Below, piece after piece: positions 25,244-34,017 of a stretch of DNA of 64,000 nt. The DNA is from Streptomyces sp. NBC_01264 (GTDB lineage Bacteria > Actinomycetota > Actinomycetes > Streptomycetales > Streptomycetaceae). The notes under the pieces were generated by a model. That model did no database searches. It was given only the letters and a program-made list of their open reading frames with translations, and was not told where the DNA came from. The translations under genes and the position numbers were made by a program. The stretch lies in NCBI RefSeq assembly GCF_026340675.1, contig NZ_JAPEOX010000001.1, positions 4,216,001-4,280,000 of the forward strand, read 5' to 3'. The number at the start of each line of letters is the position of its first letter. Positions within the stretch are counted from its first letter, which is position 1.

Positions 25244-26518
25244 TCACGCTCTATGCCCGGCAGCCGGAGCCCGGTCGTTCCGGGGCGTGCCGGTGGATCC
25301 CGTCAGCGGGCTCCGGGCCCCCAGACGCTTGCGGACTCCTGACACCAGTCTCCCCGCCGTGAAGCCGGCACCGTGCACGAATCGCATGGAAGGGCCGAAT
25401 GAGGGAGCGGTCAGCAGCCCCGCGAAGAACAGTCCGGGCCACGAGGACTCGAAACCGGGACTCAGCTCCGGCGTCCCGCTCTCCCCTACGGTGGCCAGCG
25501 CGGCCCGCAGCCCCGCGTCGAGCAGCTCCAGCCGGGCCAGGTCCGGGGTGAAGCCGGTCGCCGCGATCACGTGCGAGGTGTCCAGGACGACGGACTCCCC
25601 GGCGGGGCCGGCCAGCCCGAGCCGGGTCCGCCCGCCCGCCGGGACGGCCCGCCGCAGCCGGTGCCCGAGCAGGACCGGGACCCGCCGCTCGAAGCGCTCC
25701 CGCAGCCACCAGGCTCCGGCCGGGCCCAGCGCGGTCGCCGCGATCCGCTCCCGGGTGGGCGCGGGCAGCCGGCGCACCGCCCAGGGCAGCTCCGACCAGG
25801 CCCAGCTGCGCCAGCCGGTGCCCAGGCCGCTGTGCGGATCGCGCAGGGCGCGCAGCGGGGGCCGCCGCAGCGGCTGCGGGACGGTGTTCCAGTTCAGCCG
25901 GGGGCGCCGGGCCACGAGGCACGGCCGGGCCCCGCTCTCCGCGAGCAGGGCCGCGGTCTCCAGGGCCGCCTGCCCGGCGCCGAGCACGGCGACCTCGCGG
26001 CCGGCGAAGCGGGTCAGGTCGCGGTGGTCGCTGCTGTGCGAGTAGTGCGCCGCGGGCAGCCCCCGCAGCGCCTCGGGGTACCGGACGAAGGGCATCACGC
26101 CCACGGCCAGCGCGACCGTCCGCGCGAGCAGCGGCGGCCCCTCGGCCGTGCGGATCAGGAAACCCCCGCCCTGCGGGGTGACTTCGGTGACGGTCGCCTC
26201 CTCCACCGGGGGTGCTGCGTGCCGGGCGAACCAGAGCCCGTACGCGCTGAACGTCCCGATGGGCAGCGGAGTTCCGTGCTCGGCGGCGATCCCGCGGCCC
26301 GCGCAGTACTCGGCCAGCGTGTAACGCCCCCCGGGCGCCGAGAGGTTGGAGGACCACGGCTCCGACTTGAGGTACATGCCCTCGGGCATGTGGTCCCGCC
26401 AGGAGGCCATGGGCCGCCCGAGGATCCGCACCCCGAGCCCCGCACCGGCCGCGTGCGCCGCGATCGACAGCCCGTAGGGCCCCGCCCCGACCACCACGAG
26501 GTCATCCATCCGTGTCAC
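25244..26518 (-). CDS. FAD-dependent oxidoreductase (flavin monooxygenase-like)
   Basis: This 424-residue flavoprotein has an N-terminal dinucleotide-binding motif (LVVVGAGPYGLSIAAHA) and a second Rossmann motif for NAD(P)H (VAVLGAGQAALETAALL), plus VIAATGFTPD near the C-terminal third. These features match class B flavin monooxygenases and related SidA/lysine hydroxylase-like enzymes; substrate is not evident. The GTG at 26518 has GGAGG at a suitable distance. It follows the ATP-grasp gene on the same strand after a 194-bp gap that contains an 8-bp tandem repeat, so co-transcription is likely but uncertain. Confidence 0.82.
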   Translation of the reverse strand: MTRMDDLVVVGAGPYGLSIAAHAAGAGLGVRILGRPMASWRDHMPEGMYLKSEPWSSNLSAPGGRYTLAEYCAGRGIAAEHGTPLPIGTFSAYGLWFARHAAPPVEEATVTEVTPQGGGFLIRTAEGPPLLARTVALAVGVMPFVRYPEALRGLPAAHYSHSSDHRDLTRFAGREVAVLGAGQAALETAALLAESGARPCLVARRPRLNWNTVPQPLRRPPLRALRDPHSGLGTGWRSWAWSELPWAVRRLPAPTRERIAATALGPAGAWWLRERFERRVPVLLGHRLRRAVPAGGRTRLGLAGPAGESVVLDTSHVIAATGFTPDLARLELLDAGLRAALATVGESGTPELSPGFESSWPGLFFAGLLTAPSFGPSMRFVHGAGFTAGRLVSGVRKRLGARSPLTGSTGTPRNDRAPAAGHRA

Positions 26519-26650
26519 CGCAGTCCCTCCACCCTCATGCTTCGTCCCCTGTCACCCGCGCCGCGCGACGCCCTGCGTGCTGCGCCCTCTGCTCCTGCGC
26601 CCCGTACCCCTGCGCCCCATCGGGTCACCGGTTCACCGCGCCGCCGGTTC

Positions 26651-26725
26651 ACCGCGTCACCGCGTCACCGCGTCACCGCGTCACCGCGTCACCGCGTCAC
26701 CGCGTCACCGCGTCACCGCGTCACC
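26651..26725. repeat. 8-bp tandem repeat at the end of the ATP-grasp gene
   Basis: The unit ACCGCGTC is repeated about nine times in perfect tandem, running from the 3' end of the ATP-grasp reading frame into the intergenic gap. On the coding (minus) strand each unit carries GTGACGCG. The TGA stop of the ATP-grasp gene (26713) is made by the repeat itself. Unit number could vary by slippage. Confidence 0.9.
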
Positions 26726-28134
26726 AGCTCGTCCGGCTCCGCCGGGGCCTCCGGCGGGGCGGACCGGGGGCCGGGCCCCGCGGCGGCCGGGGGCACCTCC
26801 CGGCCCCGCTGGCGCGGGGCGCGGACCACCGCCCGGGCCGTCCGGCGGCCCTGCTCGGGGACCCCGCGCAGCATCCGCAGGCCCTTGAAGGCGCCCCGCC
26901 CCAGGAAGGCGGCGAGCATCGCCAGGAAGGGCAGCGGGTCGTCGGCCGCGAACCACGCCGCCTCCACCTCGCTGCGCTCCCGGCTCCGCCGCGCGGGGGC
27001 CGTCGCGGCTCCCGCCGCGGCGGGCGGAGCCGGGGGGCGGCGCGGGAGCGAGCGGCCCCGTACCGCCGCGAGCAGCGCGTAGTTCTCCGCCACGAAGACC
27101 CGGCCCGGTCCGCCGGACGGCTCCGGGACCCGCTGGCCCGTCAGGTCCAGGTACATCGCCTGGACCACGTCCAGGCCGCCCGCGTCCGTGAAGAGCCGGA
27201 ACTGCGCCCCGGGACGCGGGTTGAAGTCCACCAGGCGGAAGACGCCCTGCTCGTCCCGGCGGAAGTCCAGGTCCAGGATCCCCTGGTAGCCGAGCCGCTC
27301 GGCGAGCCGCAGCCCCGCCTCCTCCACCGCCGGATCCGGCAGCCACCGCCCGACCGCCGTCAGTCCCGTACGCACCGGCCAGGACATCTCCTTGCGCCCG
27401 GACCCGGTGATCAGCGGCCGCCCGCCCCGGCCGAACGCGCCGTGGAAGAACCAGTCGGTGTCCGGCCCGGCCGGCAGGTACCGCTGGAGCAGCAGCCGGC
27501 TCCCCGCCTCCTCCGCCCGCTCGTACAGCCGCCGTGCCTCGGCGGCCGCGTGGAGCAGGGTGGTGCTGCGCAGGCCGGTGCCCTGGGGCAGCAGCCACGG
27601 CCGGCTCCACTTGGCGATCACCGGGAGCCCCAGCCGCCACGCGGCCTCCGCCGCCTCCGCCGCGCTCGCCGGGATCACGGTCTCCGGGTGCGGTACGTCC
27701 CACCGGGCGCAGAGCCGCGACAGCTCCGCCTTGTCCGCCACCCGCGCCGGCAGGTCGTCGGGCTGATGGGGGATCCGGAAACGGTCCGTCAGCATCGGTG
27801 CGACCCGCGACACCGCGATCGCGCTGAGGTCGTCCATGGCGATGAGCACCGCCGGACGGCCGATCACCTCGGAGACCCCGGTCAGGCACTCCAGCAACGC
27901 CTCGGGCGCCTCGGGGTCGAGCCCGCCGGAGGGTCCGGGATGCACGGCACGCAGGTAGCGCGAACGCCCCATGGGACCTCCCCCAGCCTCGACGACGGCA
28001 TGGACCTGCACACCCGCGCGCCCAAGGGATCTGACGGCGCCGAGGGTTCCGTGGTGGAACGGATTCCGATCGAGTCTGAGCAGAACTGCGGGCACTTGGC
28101 TGGGATGCGCGTGCATGGGAACGGTGTCTTTCAC
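26713..28134 (-). CDS. ATP-grasp carboxylate-amine ligase-like protein
   Basis: The 473-residue product belongs to the ATP-grasp superfamily (carbamoyl-phosphate synthase / D-Ala-D-Ala ligase-like), which joins a carboxylate to an amine or thiol through an acylphosphate. Visible parts: a pre-ATP-grasp domain (VPAVLLRLDRNPFHHGTLGAVRSLGRAGV), a central lysine/ATP segment (LGLPVIAKWSRPW), and a metal-binding DFNPRPGAQFRLF with LDLDFRRD. A long Pro/Arg-rich tail follows residue about 370. It adjoins the exopolysaccharide locus, so it could add an amino acid to a sugar or precursor, but this is inference. The GTG at 28134 has no good ribosome site; ATG 28116 is an alternative. Confidence 0.78.
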   Translation of the reverse strand: MKDTVPMHAHPSQVPAVLLRLDRNPFHHGTLGAVRSLGRAGVQVHAVVEAGGGPMGRSRYLRAVHPGPSGGLDPEAPEALLECLTGVSEVIGRPAVLIAMDDLSAIAVSRVAPMLTDRFRIPHQPDDLPARVADKAELSRLCARWDVPHPETVIPASAAEAAEAAWRLGLPVIAKWSRPWLLPQGTGLRSTTLLHAAAEARRLYERAEEAGSRLLLQRYLPAGPDTDWFFHGAFGRGGRPLITGSGRKEMSWPVRTGLTAVGRWLPDPAVEEAGLRLAERLGYQGILDLDFRRDEQGVFRLVDFNPRPGAQFRLFTDAGGLDVVQAMYLDLTGQRVPEPSGGPGRVFVAENYALLAAVRGRSLPRRPPAPPAAAGAATAPARRSRERSEVEAAWFAADDPLPFLAMLAAFLGRGAFKGLRMLRGVPEQGRRTARAVVRAPRQRGREVPPAAAGPGPRSAPPEAPAEPDELVTR

Positions 28135-28167
28135 CTAGTCGGACCAAGCTGGGAGGGTGCGCAGGTG

Positions 28168-28205
28168 CGAATGGCCTAGGCGGACGTCACCGGACAGGCC
28201 ATTCG
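28168..28205. promoter_or_regulatory. Inverted repeat between ATP-grasp and GH26 genes
   Basis: CGAATGGCCT (28168-28177) and AGGCCATTCG (28196-28205) are perfect 10-bp arms separated by 18 bases. They lie in a 132-bp divergent promoter region and could bind a regulator of both the ligase and the glycosidase. Confidence 0.5.
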
Positions 28206-28266
28206 TCAGATGTGATGCCTAACGTCTTTGGTAAGCACACCGATTCAGGAAAGCTCGGGAGACGCC

Positions 28267-29931
28267 ATGCCCAGACCACGCCGCCGACTGGCGAGCACCT
28301 GCATCGGAACGGTGACGGCCGGGCTGCTCGCCACCGGGGCCGCCCTCGCGGCCCCCGAGGAGCAGAGCACCGGTTCCGACATCGCCATGGGCGCCTACCT
28401 CGACTACGGGCCTCCCGGAGTGGCCCGCATCCCGTTCCTGTCGAACTGGCTGGGCGGCAAGGAGATCCGGGTCGGGCACACCTATCTGCCCGGTGACCAG
28501 TGGGCCGGCATCGAGGGCAACGTCAGCTTCCTCGACGACTGGGCGCAGTGGCGGCGCCAGCGGGACGACCGGATGTTCGTCCTCAACGTGCCCATGCAGG
28601 AGCGGAACGAGGCCCGGGTCCCCGACTACCAGGTGACCCAGCTGATCCGGGCGGGCGCCGACGGCCAGTACGACCGGCACTTCAAGAAGCTCGCCGAACG
28701 GCTGGTGGCGCTGGGCGTCCCGGACACGGTGATCGTGCTCGGCTGGGAGATGAACGGCACCACGTACACCCACCGCTGCGGACCCGACCCGGAGAACTGG
28801 AAGGCGTACTGGAAGCGCGTGGTCAACACGATGCGCTCCGTGCCCGGCCAGAAGTTCAAGTTCGATTTCACCCCGAACCGCGGCACGGACGCGATCGGCT
28901 GGACCAAGTGCTACCCGGGCGACGACGTGGTCGACATCGTCGGGATGGATTCGTACGACCAGGCTCCCGGCCGGACCTTCGACGACCAGATCAGCCAGCC
29001 GTACGGGCTCCAGCAGCACGTGGACTTCGCCCGCGCACACGGCAAAGAGATCTCGTACCCGGAGTGGGGGCTGTTCCGCAACGGGGACAACCCGGAGTAC
29101 GTGCGGCGCATGCTGCAGTGGATCGAGAAGCAGAAGCCGCTCTACCACACCATCACCGACTACTGCCCGCACGGCGTCTGGCAGTGCAAGCAGAACCCGG
29201 CCTCGACGAAGGTCTTCCGCGAGGCGCTGACCCCGCAGCGGCCCGATCCGGTCATCCCGACCCCGGTCGTCCCCACCCCCGTGGTGCCCACGCCGGTCAT
29301 CCCGACCCCGCAGGTCCCCACGCCCGAGATCCCGACACCGGTGGTCACCCCGCCGGTCGTGCTCCCCAGCCCGGAGGTCCCGAGCCCGGTCGCCCCGAGC
29401 CCGGTCGAGCCCAGCCCGGTCGAGCCCAGCCCGGCGGAGCCCAGCCCGGTCGCCCCGAGCCCGGTGGAGCCGAGCCCGGCCGTCCCGAGTCCCGCCGTCC
29501 CGAGCCCGGTCGTCCCCAGCCCGGTCGAGCCCAGCCCGGTCGAGCCCAGCCCGGTCGAGCCCAGCCCGGTCGAGCCCAGCCCGGTCGTCCCGACGCCCTC
29601 GCCCGTGGTCCCGAGCCCCCAGGTCCCGGTCGAGCCGAGCCCGGCCGTCCCCAGCCCGGTGGAGCCCAGCCCCGTCGAGCCCAGCCCGGTCGTCCCGGCG
29701 AGCCCGAGCCCCAGCCCGGTCGTACCCAAGCCGAGCCCCGAGGTCCCGTCCCCGGTGCCCTCGCCCGAGCCGTCCCAGCCGCCCAAGCCGACGACCCCGA
29801 CCCCGCCCGTCAACAGCACGGAGTGGTGCGTGCCGATCAACTTCGGCGAGTGGCTCTCCAAGCTGGTCGGCAAGCAGTCGGTCTGCGTCAAGGTCGACTG
29901 GGGCAAGGAGTCCGGCTTCTGGCCCTTCTAG
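28267..29931 (+). CDS. Secreted GH26-type glycosidase with long PSPVE repeat
   Basis: This is a 554-residue exported enzyme. A Sec signal (about 1-29) is followed by a TIM-barrel-like domain (about 35-320) with the probable acid/base E161 in LGWEMNGTTY and nucleophile E266 in SYPEWGLF, matching family 26 glycosidases (mannanase or related beta-glycanase). Residues about 325-515 are an extended linker built from repeats such as PTPVV, PSPVE and PSPVA. The last 40 residues (STEWCVPINFGEW...QSVCVKVDWGKESGFWPF) form a small two-cysteine domain, perhaps for attachment. It converges on the exopolysaccharide operon, so it may trim or release that polymer; other glycans are possible. Confidence 0.85.
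   Translation: MPRPRRRLASTCIGTVTAGLLATGAALAAPEEQSTGSDIAMGAYLDYGPPGVARIPFLSNWLGGKEIRVGHTYLPGDQWAGIEGNVSFLDDWAQWRRQRDDRMFVLNVPMQERNEARVPDYQVTQLIRAGADGQYDRHFKKLAERLVALGVPDTVIVLGWEMNGTTYTHRCGPDPENWKAYWKRVVNTMRSVPGQKFKFDFTPNRGTDAIGWTKCYPGDDVVDIVGMDSYDQAPGRTFDDQISQPYGLQQHVDFARAHGKEISYPEWGLFRNGDNPEYVRRMLQWIEKQKPLYHTITDYCPHGVWQCKQNPASTKVFREALTPQRPDPVIPTPVVPTPVVPTPVIPTPQVPTPEIPTPVVTPPVVLPSPEVPSPVAPSPVEPSPVEPSPAEPSPVAPSPVEPSPAVPSPAVPSPVVPSPVEPSPVEPSPVEPSPVEPSPVVPTPSPVVPSPQVPVEPSPAVPSPVEPSPVEPSPVVPASPSPSPVVPKPSPEVPSPVPSPEPSQPPKPTTPTPPVNSTEWCVPINFGEWLSKLVGKQSVCVKVDWGKESGFWPF
29251..29812 (+). repeat. Degenerate 15-bp coding repeat (PSPVE/PTPVV)
   Basis: The DNA encoding the linker of the GH26-type protein is made of 15-bp units close to CCCAGCCCGGTCGAG, many identical. 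This favours slippage and recombination, and the translated linker is expected to vary in length between strains. Confidence 0.85.
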
Positions 29932-29945
29932 GCGGAACGACCGGG

Positions 29946-31088
29946 TCATCGGACCCGCAGTTCGTTGAGCCGCGCCCGCCAGTCCCTGGCGGCCGGCAAC
30001 GCCTCCCGCAGGACGTCCACCGCCCGCTCGCGCCCCGTCACCTGCGACTCGTGCAGTCGCAGCAGGGGCGCGAGCGCGGCCGTGGCCAGCAGGAAGCGCT
30101 GGTTGACCACCGTCCGCGGCCGCCAGTGGTTCTTGTACGGCTCGTTGCCCCGCAGGAAGCTCACCACCGGGCGTCCCTCGGCGAGCGCGCGGGTGGCCTC
30201 GTAGCGCAGGAGCAGCGTGGCCACGTCCACCTTCCGGTCCCGCAGATCGGGATCGGCGCCGTAGAGGTAGCCGCCGCTGAGCGCGCCCGAGAGCAGGGTG
30301 AGGTTGGCGGCCACCACCTTGCCGTCGAGCCGGAACTCGGCCAGCCGGCCCTCCCCGGCGCGCACCATCCGCCGCGTGGCCCGGGTCAGGTGTTCGGCGA
30401 AGCGGGGCTTGAGGTGTTCGGGGGTCACCCCGCGGCCGCGCCACTGCTTCTCGTGCAGCCGCAGCAGGGTCCGTACCGCTCGCGGCACTTCCTGCTCGGT
30501 GACCTCGTGCTCCTCGATCCCGGCCGCGTCGGTCTTGCGGAGCTTGGCCCGCACCCGCTGGGCGCCGGAGGCCGGCATCCGCTTGACCAGCTCGTCGAAG
30601 GGCATGGCCGGCAGCTCCATGCAGGTGGAATCGGTGAGCTTGCTGGCGATCCCCGGCCAGGCCGCGTACACGGCTTCGGCGGCGGCACCCGGCCGCACCT
30701 CGCGCAGGTCGACGACCGCGCCCCGGGCGGCCCGGTGCAGACCGTTGGCCAGGGCCGGGACGACCTGGTCGGCGTACCGCGCGGCGACGAGCACGTCGAA
30801 GTAGTCGGTGATGCCCCCGCCGAGGGGCACCAGCAGCGGCATCGGCCGGTGTACGAGCATCAGCGCGGCCGCGCCGACCAGTTCCTCCCCGCGCCGCACC
30901 AGGACGATGCGGAGCCGGCCGTCCTTGCCGTAGGACAGCCACCAGGAGTGCAGCCAGGCGTGGCTCTGGAAGGGAGTGGCGGTGGGACAGCCGCGGACGA
31001 GCCGGTTCCACGGCTCCTCCAGCGCGGCGAACTGCCGGGGATCGCGGCACAGCGTCACCGACAGGGCCCCGGCGGAGCCGGAGGTCAT
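29946..31088 (-). CDS. FemAB/BioF2-like (GNAT) acyltransferase
   Basis: The 380-residue soluble protein fits the CelD/BcsL-type GNAT family found in polysaccharide clusters, which transfers acyl or aminoacyl groups to sugar intermediates. Visible segments are WNRLVRGCPTATPFQSHAWLHSWW at the start and the core strand/helix region around RLAEFRLDGKVVAANLTLL...GGYLYGADPDLRDRKVDVATLLLRYEA. The ATG at 31088 overlaps the Wzz-like gene stop (ATGA). It is the last gene of the exopolysaccharide operon, ending 14 bases from the converging GH26 gene. Confidence 0.82.
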   Translation of the reverse strand: MTSGSAGALSVTLCRDPRQFAALEEPWNRLVRGCPTATPFQSHAWLHSWWLSYGKDGRLRIVLVRRGEELVGAAALMLVHRPMPLLVPLGGGITDYFDVLVAARYADQVVPALANGLHRAARGAVVDLREVRPGAAAEAVYAAWPGIASKLTDSTCMELPAMPFDELVKRMPASGAQRVRAKLRKTDAAGIEEHEVTEQEVPRAVRTLLRLHEKQWRGRGVTPEHLKPRFAEHLTRATRRMVRAGEGRLAEFRLDGKVVAANLTLLSGALSGGYLYGADPDLRDRKVDVATLLLRYEATRALAEGRPVVSFLRGNEPYKNHWRPRTVVNQRFLLATAALAPLLRLHESQVTGRERAVDVLREALPAARDWRARLNELRVR

Positions 31089-31798
31089 CGCACCGACTCC
31101 TTCTCCTTGGCCGCGGCCGGCTCGCCCTGCGCGGGCAGCGAGGCGTACTCCTCGACGCTCTCCACGGGCGACTCCGTCAGCCCCTCCTCGACGGAGCCCT
31201 CGCCGCGCCGCCGGGCGGCCGTCGGCCGGGCCAGCAGCCACAGCCCGCCCAGCAGCCCGCCCGCACACAGCCCGACCGCCCCGCTCAGGGCGGGGGACGC
31301 GGTCGCGGGGTCGCTGGGCGCGACGGCCTGGTTGAAGAGGAGCAGCTGCACGCCGGTGTTCTTGGCGGCCTGGTTGCTGCTCAGCGACAGGGCGTCGGCC
31401 ACGGCATTGGCGATGTCGGCCGCCTCGCCGGCGCTCTTCGCGGTCCCGGTGATGGCGATCATCGGGGACTCGGGGGAGGTCTCGGCACGGACCTGGGTCC
31501 GCAGCTGCGCCACGCCGATGCCCGCGCGGGGCTGGGCGTACGCGAGGGTCGAACTGCTGGTGGCGATGCGGGCGTAGGCCTGGGCGAAGCCGAGGGCGGT
31601 GGCCGGCTCGGTGGTGTCGTCGGGGACCGCGACGACGTAACTGGTGGCGGCGTACTCGGGCGCCTTGAGCACCCCGTACGCCCCGCCCGCGGCGAGCCCC
31701 AGCAGCGCGGCGGCGGGCAGCGGCCACCACGCGGGCGGCGACAGCAGCCGAACCCGGCGCCGGTGGGTGGACTTCTTCTGGTCGGCGGTGTCCGCCAT
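31085..31798 (-). CDS. Wzz-like chain-length determinant / polysaccharide co-polymerase
   Basis: The 237-residue membrane protein has two helices: one near the N-terminus (PPAWWPLPAAALLGLAAGGAYGVL) and one near residue 190 (ALSGAVGLCAGGLLGGLWLLA). Between them is an extracytoplasmic domain of about 130 residues, and a short charged tail follows. This is the Wzz/CapA layout that sets polymer length with a polymerase. No kinase (BY-kinase) domain is attached. AGAGG is 7 bases before the ATG at 31798. It lies 69 bases after the glycosyltransferase stop in the same operon. Confidence 0.83.
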   Translation of the reverse strand: MADTADQKKSTHRRRVRLLSPPAWWPLPAAALLGLAAGGAYGVLKAPEYAATSYVVAVPDDTTEPATALGFAQAYARIATSSSTLAYAQPRAGIGVAQLRTQVRAETSPESPMIAITGTAKSAGEAADIANAVADALSLSSNQAAKNTGVQLLLFNQAVAPSDPATASPALSGAVGLCAGGLLGGLWLLARPTAARRRGEGSVEEGLTESPVESVEEYASLPAQGEPAAAKEKESVR

Positions 31799-31867
31799 GT
31801 GCGTACCTCTTTCCTTGACGGGTGGTGCGGTTCGGGTCCTTCTCCGCGGACCCCTACGGATGACGGA

Positions 31868-33244
31868 TCAGCCGGCCTCTCCACCCAGGGCGGCCCGTGG
31901 CAGCGACGCCGCACCTTCCGGACGGCCCGAGCCCGAATCCAGCCCTTCCGGCGAATCCGGGCCCTCCGGCAAATCCGGGCCCTCCGGCATTTGAGGAGCA
32001 GGGGTCCGGGGACGGGTCCCCGGCAACGGCACCGCACTCTCCGGACCCGCCGGGTCAGCACCCCGGGGCCCCCGGCCGGGACCGGGCAGCGCCACCGCCC
32101 TCCGGGCCCCGGCCGCCGAGGCGGCCATCGCGTGGTCGTACACGTGGAGCAGCTGCGCCGCCGACCGCCCGATGTCGTACCGCCGCACCACCCCCGGCGG
32201 CGGCAGCCGCATCGCGCCGGCCTCCATGTGCCCCCGCAGCGCGGCGACGAGTTCCTCCGTGCCGGTGCCGATCCGCCGCGCCCCGGGCGCCTGCGCCGCG
32301 GGCAGGTCGTCGATCGCCGGGCAGGTGACGTGCAGCACCGGCAGCCCCGCCGCCAGCGCCTCGATCACCGCCAGCCCGAAGGCCTCCTCCCGCGAGGCGG
32401 ACACGAACACGTCCATCGCGGCGAGCAGCGCCGGGATCCCCGGGGTCCGCCCGTCGGCGGAATCGCCCAGCGGATCCCGCTCCCCCAGCAGGTGGATCCG
32501 GCTCTGCGCCCCCAGCTCGGCGGCGAGCCGGCGCAGGGCCGCCCGCTCCGGCCCGTCCCCGGCGAGCAGCAGGTGCGCGCCGGGCAGCGCCGCCACCGCC
32601 CGGACCAGGACGTCGAACCGCTTGCCCGGCACCAGCCGGCCGACGCCGCCGACGACGAAGGCCCGCTCGGGCAGCCCGGTCCGGGTCCGGGTGGCCCGCC
32701 GTACGCCCTCGTCGAAGCGGAACCGCACGGCTTCGATCCCGTTCGGCACTACGTGCACCCGTCCGGCCGGCACTCCCCAGGCCTCCAGGCGGGCCGCGAC
32801 CGTGTCCGACACGGCCACGGTCGCGGCTCCCAGCCGCTCGCTCGCCAGGTACAGGGCGCGGACCCCGCCCGAGAGCGGCCGGCCCTCGATCTCGCCCGCC
32901 CCGAGGGAGTGTTCGGTCGCCACGCTCACCCGTACGCCCGCGAGCCGGGCCGCGAGGCGCCCGTACACGCAGGCCCGGTACAGGTGCGTGTGGACCAGGT
33001 CGTAACGGCCCCGCCGGATGAACCTGACCAGCTTGGGCATCGCCCCCAGGTCGCGGTTGCCGCGCATCCCGAGGTGGACGACCCGGACCCCGTCGGCGCG
33101 CAGCCCCTCCGCGACCGGGCCGGGGTTGGTCAGCGTCAGGACGTCGCAGTGCATCGGCATGTGCCGCAGCAGTAGCCGCAGTTGCTGCTCGGCGCCGCCG
33201 ACACCGAGTCCGGTGATGACGTGCAGCACCTTCCCGGGGGTCAC
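31868..33244 (-). CDS. GT4-family glycosyltransferase with repeat-encoded tail
   Basis: This 458-residue sugar-nucleotide-dependent glycosyltransferase has the GT-B fold: N-terminal VLHVITGLGVGGAEQQL, central VGRLVPGKRFDVLVRA, and the GT4 EX7E-type motif SASREEAFGLAVIEALA. The GTG at 33244 overlaps the deacetylase stop (GTGA). The catalytic domain seems to end near residue 385. The last 70 or so residues are Pro/Gly/Ser/Glu-rich, and part of this tail (MPEGPDLPEGPDSPEGLDSG) is the translation of a dispersed extragenic repeat, so the original 3' end was probably altered by repeat insertion. Confidence 0.87.
   Translation of the reverse strand: MTPGKVLHVITGLGVGGAEQQLRLLLRHMPMHCDVLTLTNPGPVAEGLRADGVRVVHLGMRGNRDLGAMPKLVRFIRRGRYDLVHTHLYRACVYGRLAARLAGVRVSVATEHSLGAGEIEGRPLSGGVRALYLASERLGAATVAVSDTVAARLEAWGVPAGRVHVVPNGIEAVRFRFDEGVRRATRTRTGLPERAFVVGGVGRLVPGKRFDVLVRAVAALPGAHLLLAGDGPERAALRRLAAELGAQSRIHLLGERDPLGDSADGRTPGIPALLAAMDVFVSASREEAFGLAVIEALAAGLPVLHVTCPAIDDLPAAQAPGARRIGTGTEELVAALRGHMEAGAMRLPPPGVVRRYDIGRSAAQLLHVYDHAMAASAAGARRAVALPGPGRGPRGADPAGPESAVPLPGTRPRTPAPQMPEGPDLPEGPDSPEGLDSGSGRPEGAASLPRAALGGEAG
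31931..32029 (+). repeat. Dispersed extragenic repeat, copy C, with internal triplication
   Basis: It contains three adjacent versions of an AATCC(A/G)G(C/G)CC(C/T)TCCGGC unit, then ATTTGAGGAGCAGGGG and a hairpin GGGGACGGGTCCCC. It lies inside the 3' end of the glycosyltransferase gene and is read in frame on the minus strand. Confidence 0.75.
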
Positions 33245-34017
33245 AGGTGCACCGCCCGGCGCAGTTCCCGCACCTGGTGGCGCACCTGCTTGATCCGCAG
33301 CCGCGGTCCGCCGTCGGCCTGGCTGATGTGCGTACGGGGCATCGCGTGGGGTCCGGCGAGGCGGCCCGGGTCGATGGCGCAGGCGTAGCCGTAGCCGGCG
33401 GCCCGGGTCGCGGCGACGACCCGGGCGTCGAGGTGCCCGTACGGGTAGCAGAATCCGGCGGGCAGCGTCCCGGTCAGCTCCCGGATCAGCTCGCGGCTGC
33501 CGCGCAGTTCCTGCTGCAGTACGTCGTCGGGGGCCGCGGTGAGGTCCTGGTGGAGCAGCCCGTGCGAGCCGATCTCCTGTCCGGCGGCGGCGACTTCGCG
33601 GATGCCCTCGGCGGTGAGCAGGGGCTTGCGGGGGCCCAGCGGGTCCCAGACGTTGTCCACGCCGAGCCGCCCGGGCAGGACGAAGAGGGTGGCGGTGCAG
33701 TCGTAGCGGCGCAGCAGCGGCAGCGCGCGGGTCAGGAAGTCGGTGTACCCGTCGTCGAAGGTCAGCCCGACCAGTCCGGCGTCCCTCCCGGCGACGCGGG
33801 CCCGCAGCAGCTCTCCGACGGACACCCCGCGCAGCCCGCGGGAGCGCAGCCACAGCAGCTGGGCCTCCAGCGCGTGTGGGGTGACGGTGATGCCGTACGG
33901 GTCCTCCGCGGGATCGGTGAACTCGGCGACGGAGTGGTACATCAGGACCCACGGCGAGCCGGTGCGGCGGGCGGGGGCCGCGGCGGCGGGGCGCGCCGTG
34001 TCGGTGTCAGCGGACAT
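33241..34017 (-). CDS. Polysaccharide deacetylase (NodB/CE4 domain)
   Basis: The 258-residue protein has the NodB motifs: TFDDGY (D88/D89, catalytic base and metal ligand) and SHGLLH (Hx3H metal ligands), followed by CYPYGH. It should remove N- or O-acetyl groups from a sugar polymer. No obvious signal peptide is present, so it may act in the cytoplasm on lipid-linked intermediates, or be exported by another route. The gene overlaps the MurJ-like gene by 11 bp and the next glycosyltransferase by 4 bp. Confidence 0.9.
   Translation of the reverse strand: MSADTDTARPAAAAPARRTGSPWVLMYHSVAEFTDPAEDPYGITVTPHALEAQLLWLRSRGLRGVSVGELLRARVAGRDAGLVGLTFDDGYTDFLTRALPLLRRYDCTATLFVLPGRLGVDNVWDPLGPRKPLLTAEGIREVAAAGQEIGSHGLLHQDLTAAPDDVLQQELRGSRELIRELTGTLPAGFCYPYGHLDARVVAATRAAGYGYACAIDPGRLAGPHAMPRTHISQADGGPRLRIKQVRHQVRELRRAVHL

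Noticed and set aside
26651..26725. CRISPR-like array
   Set aside because: The 8-bp units are directly adjacent without spacers and there are no cas genes.
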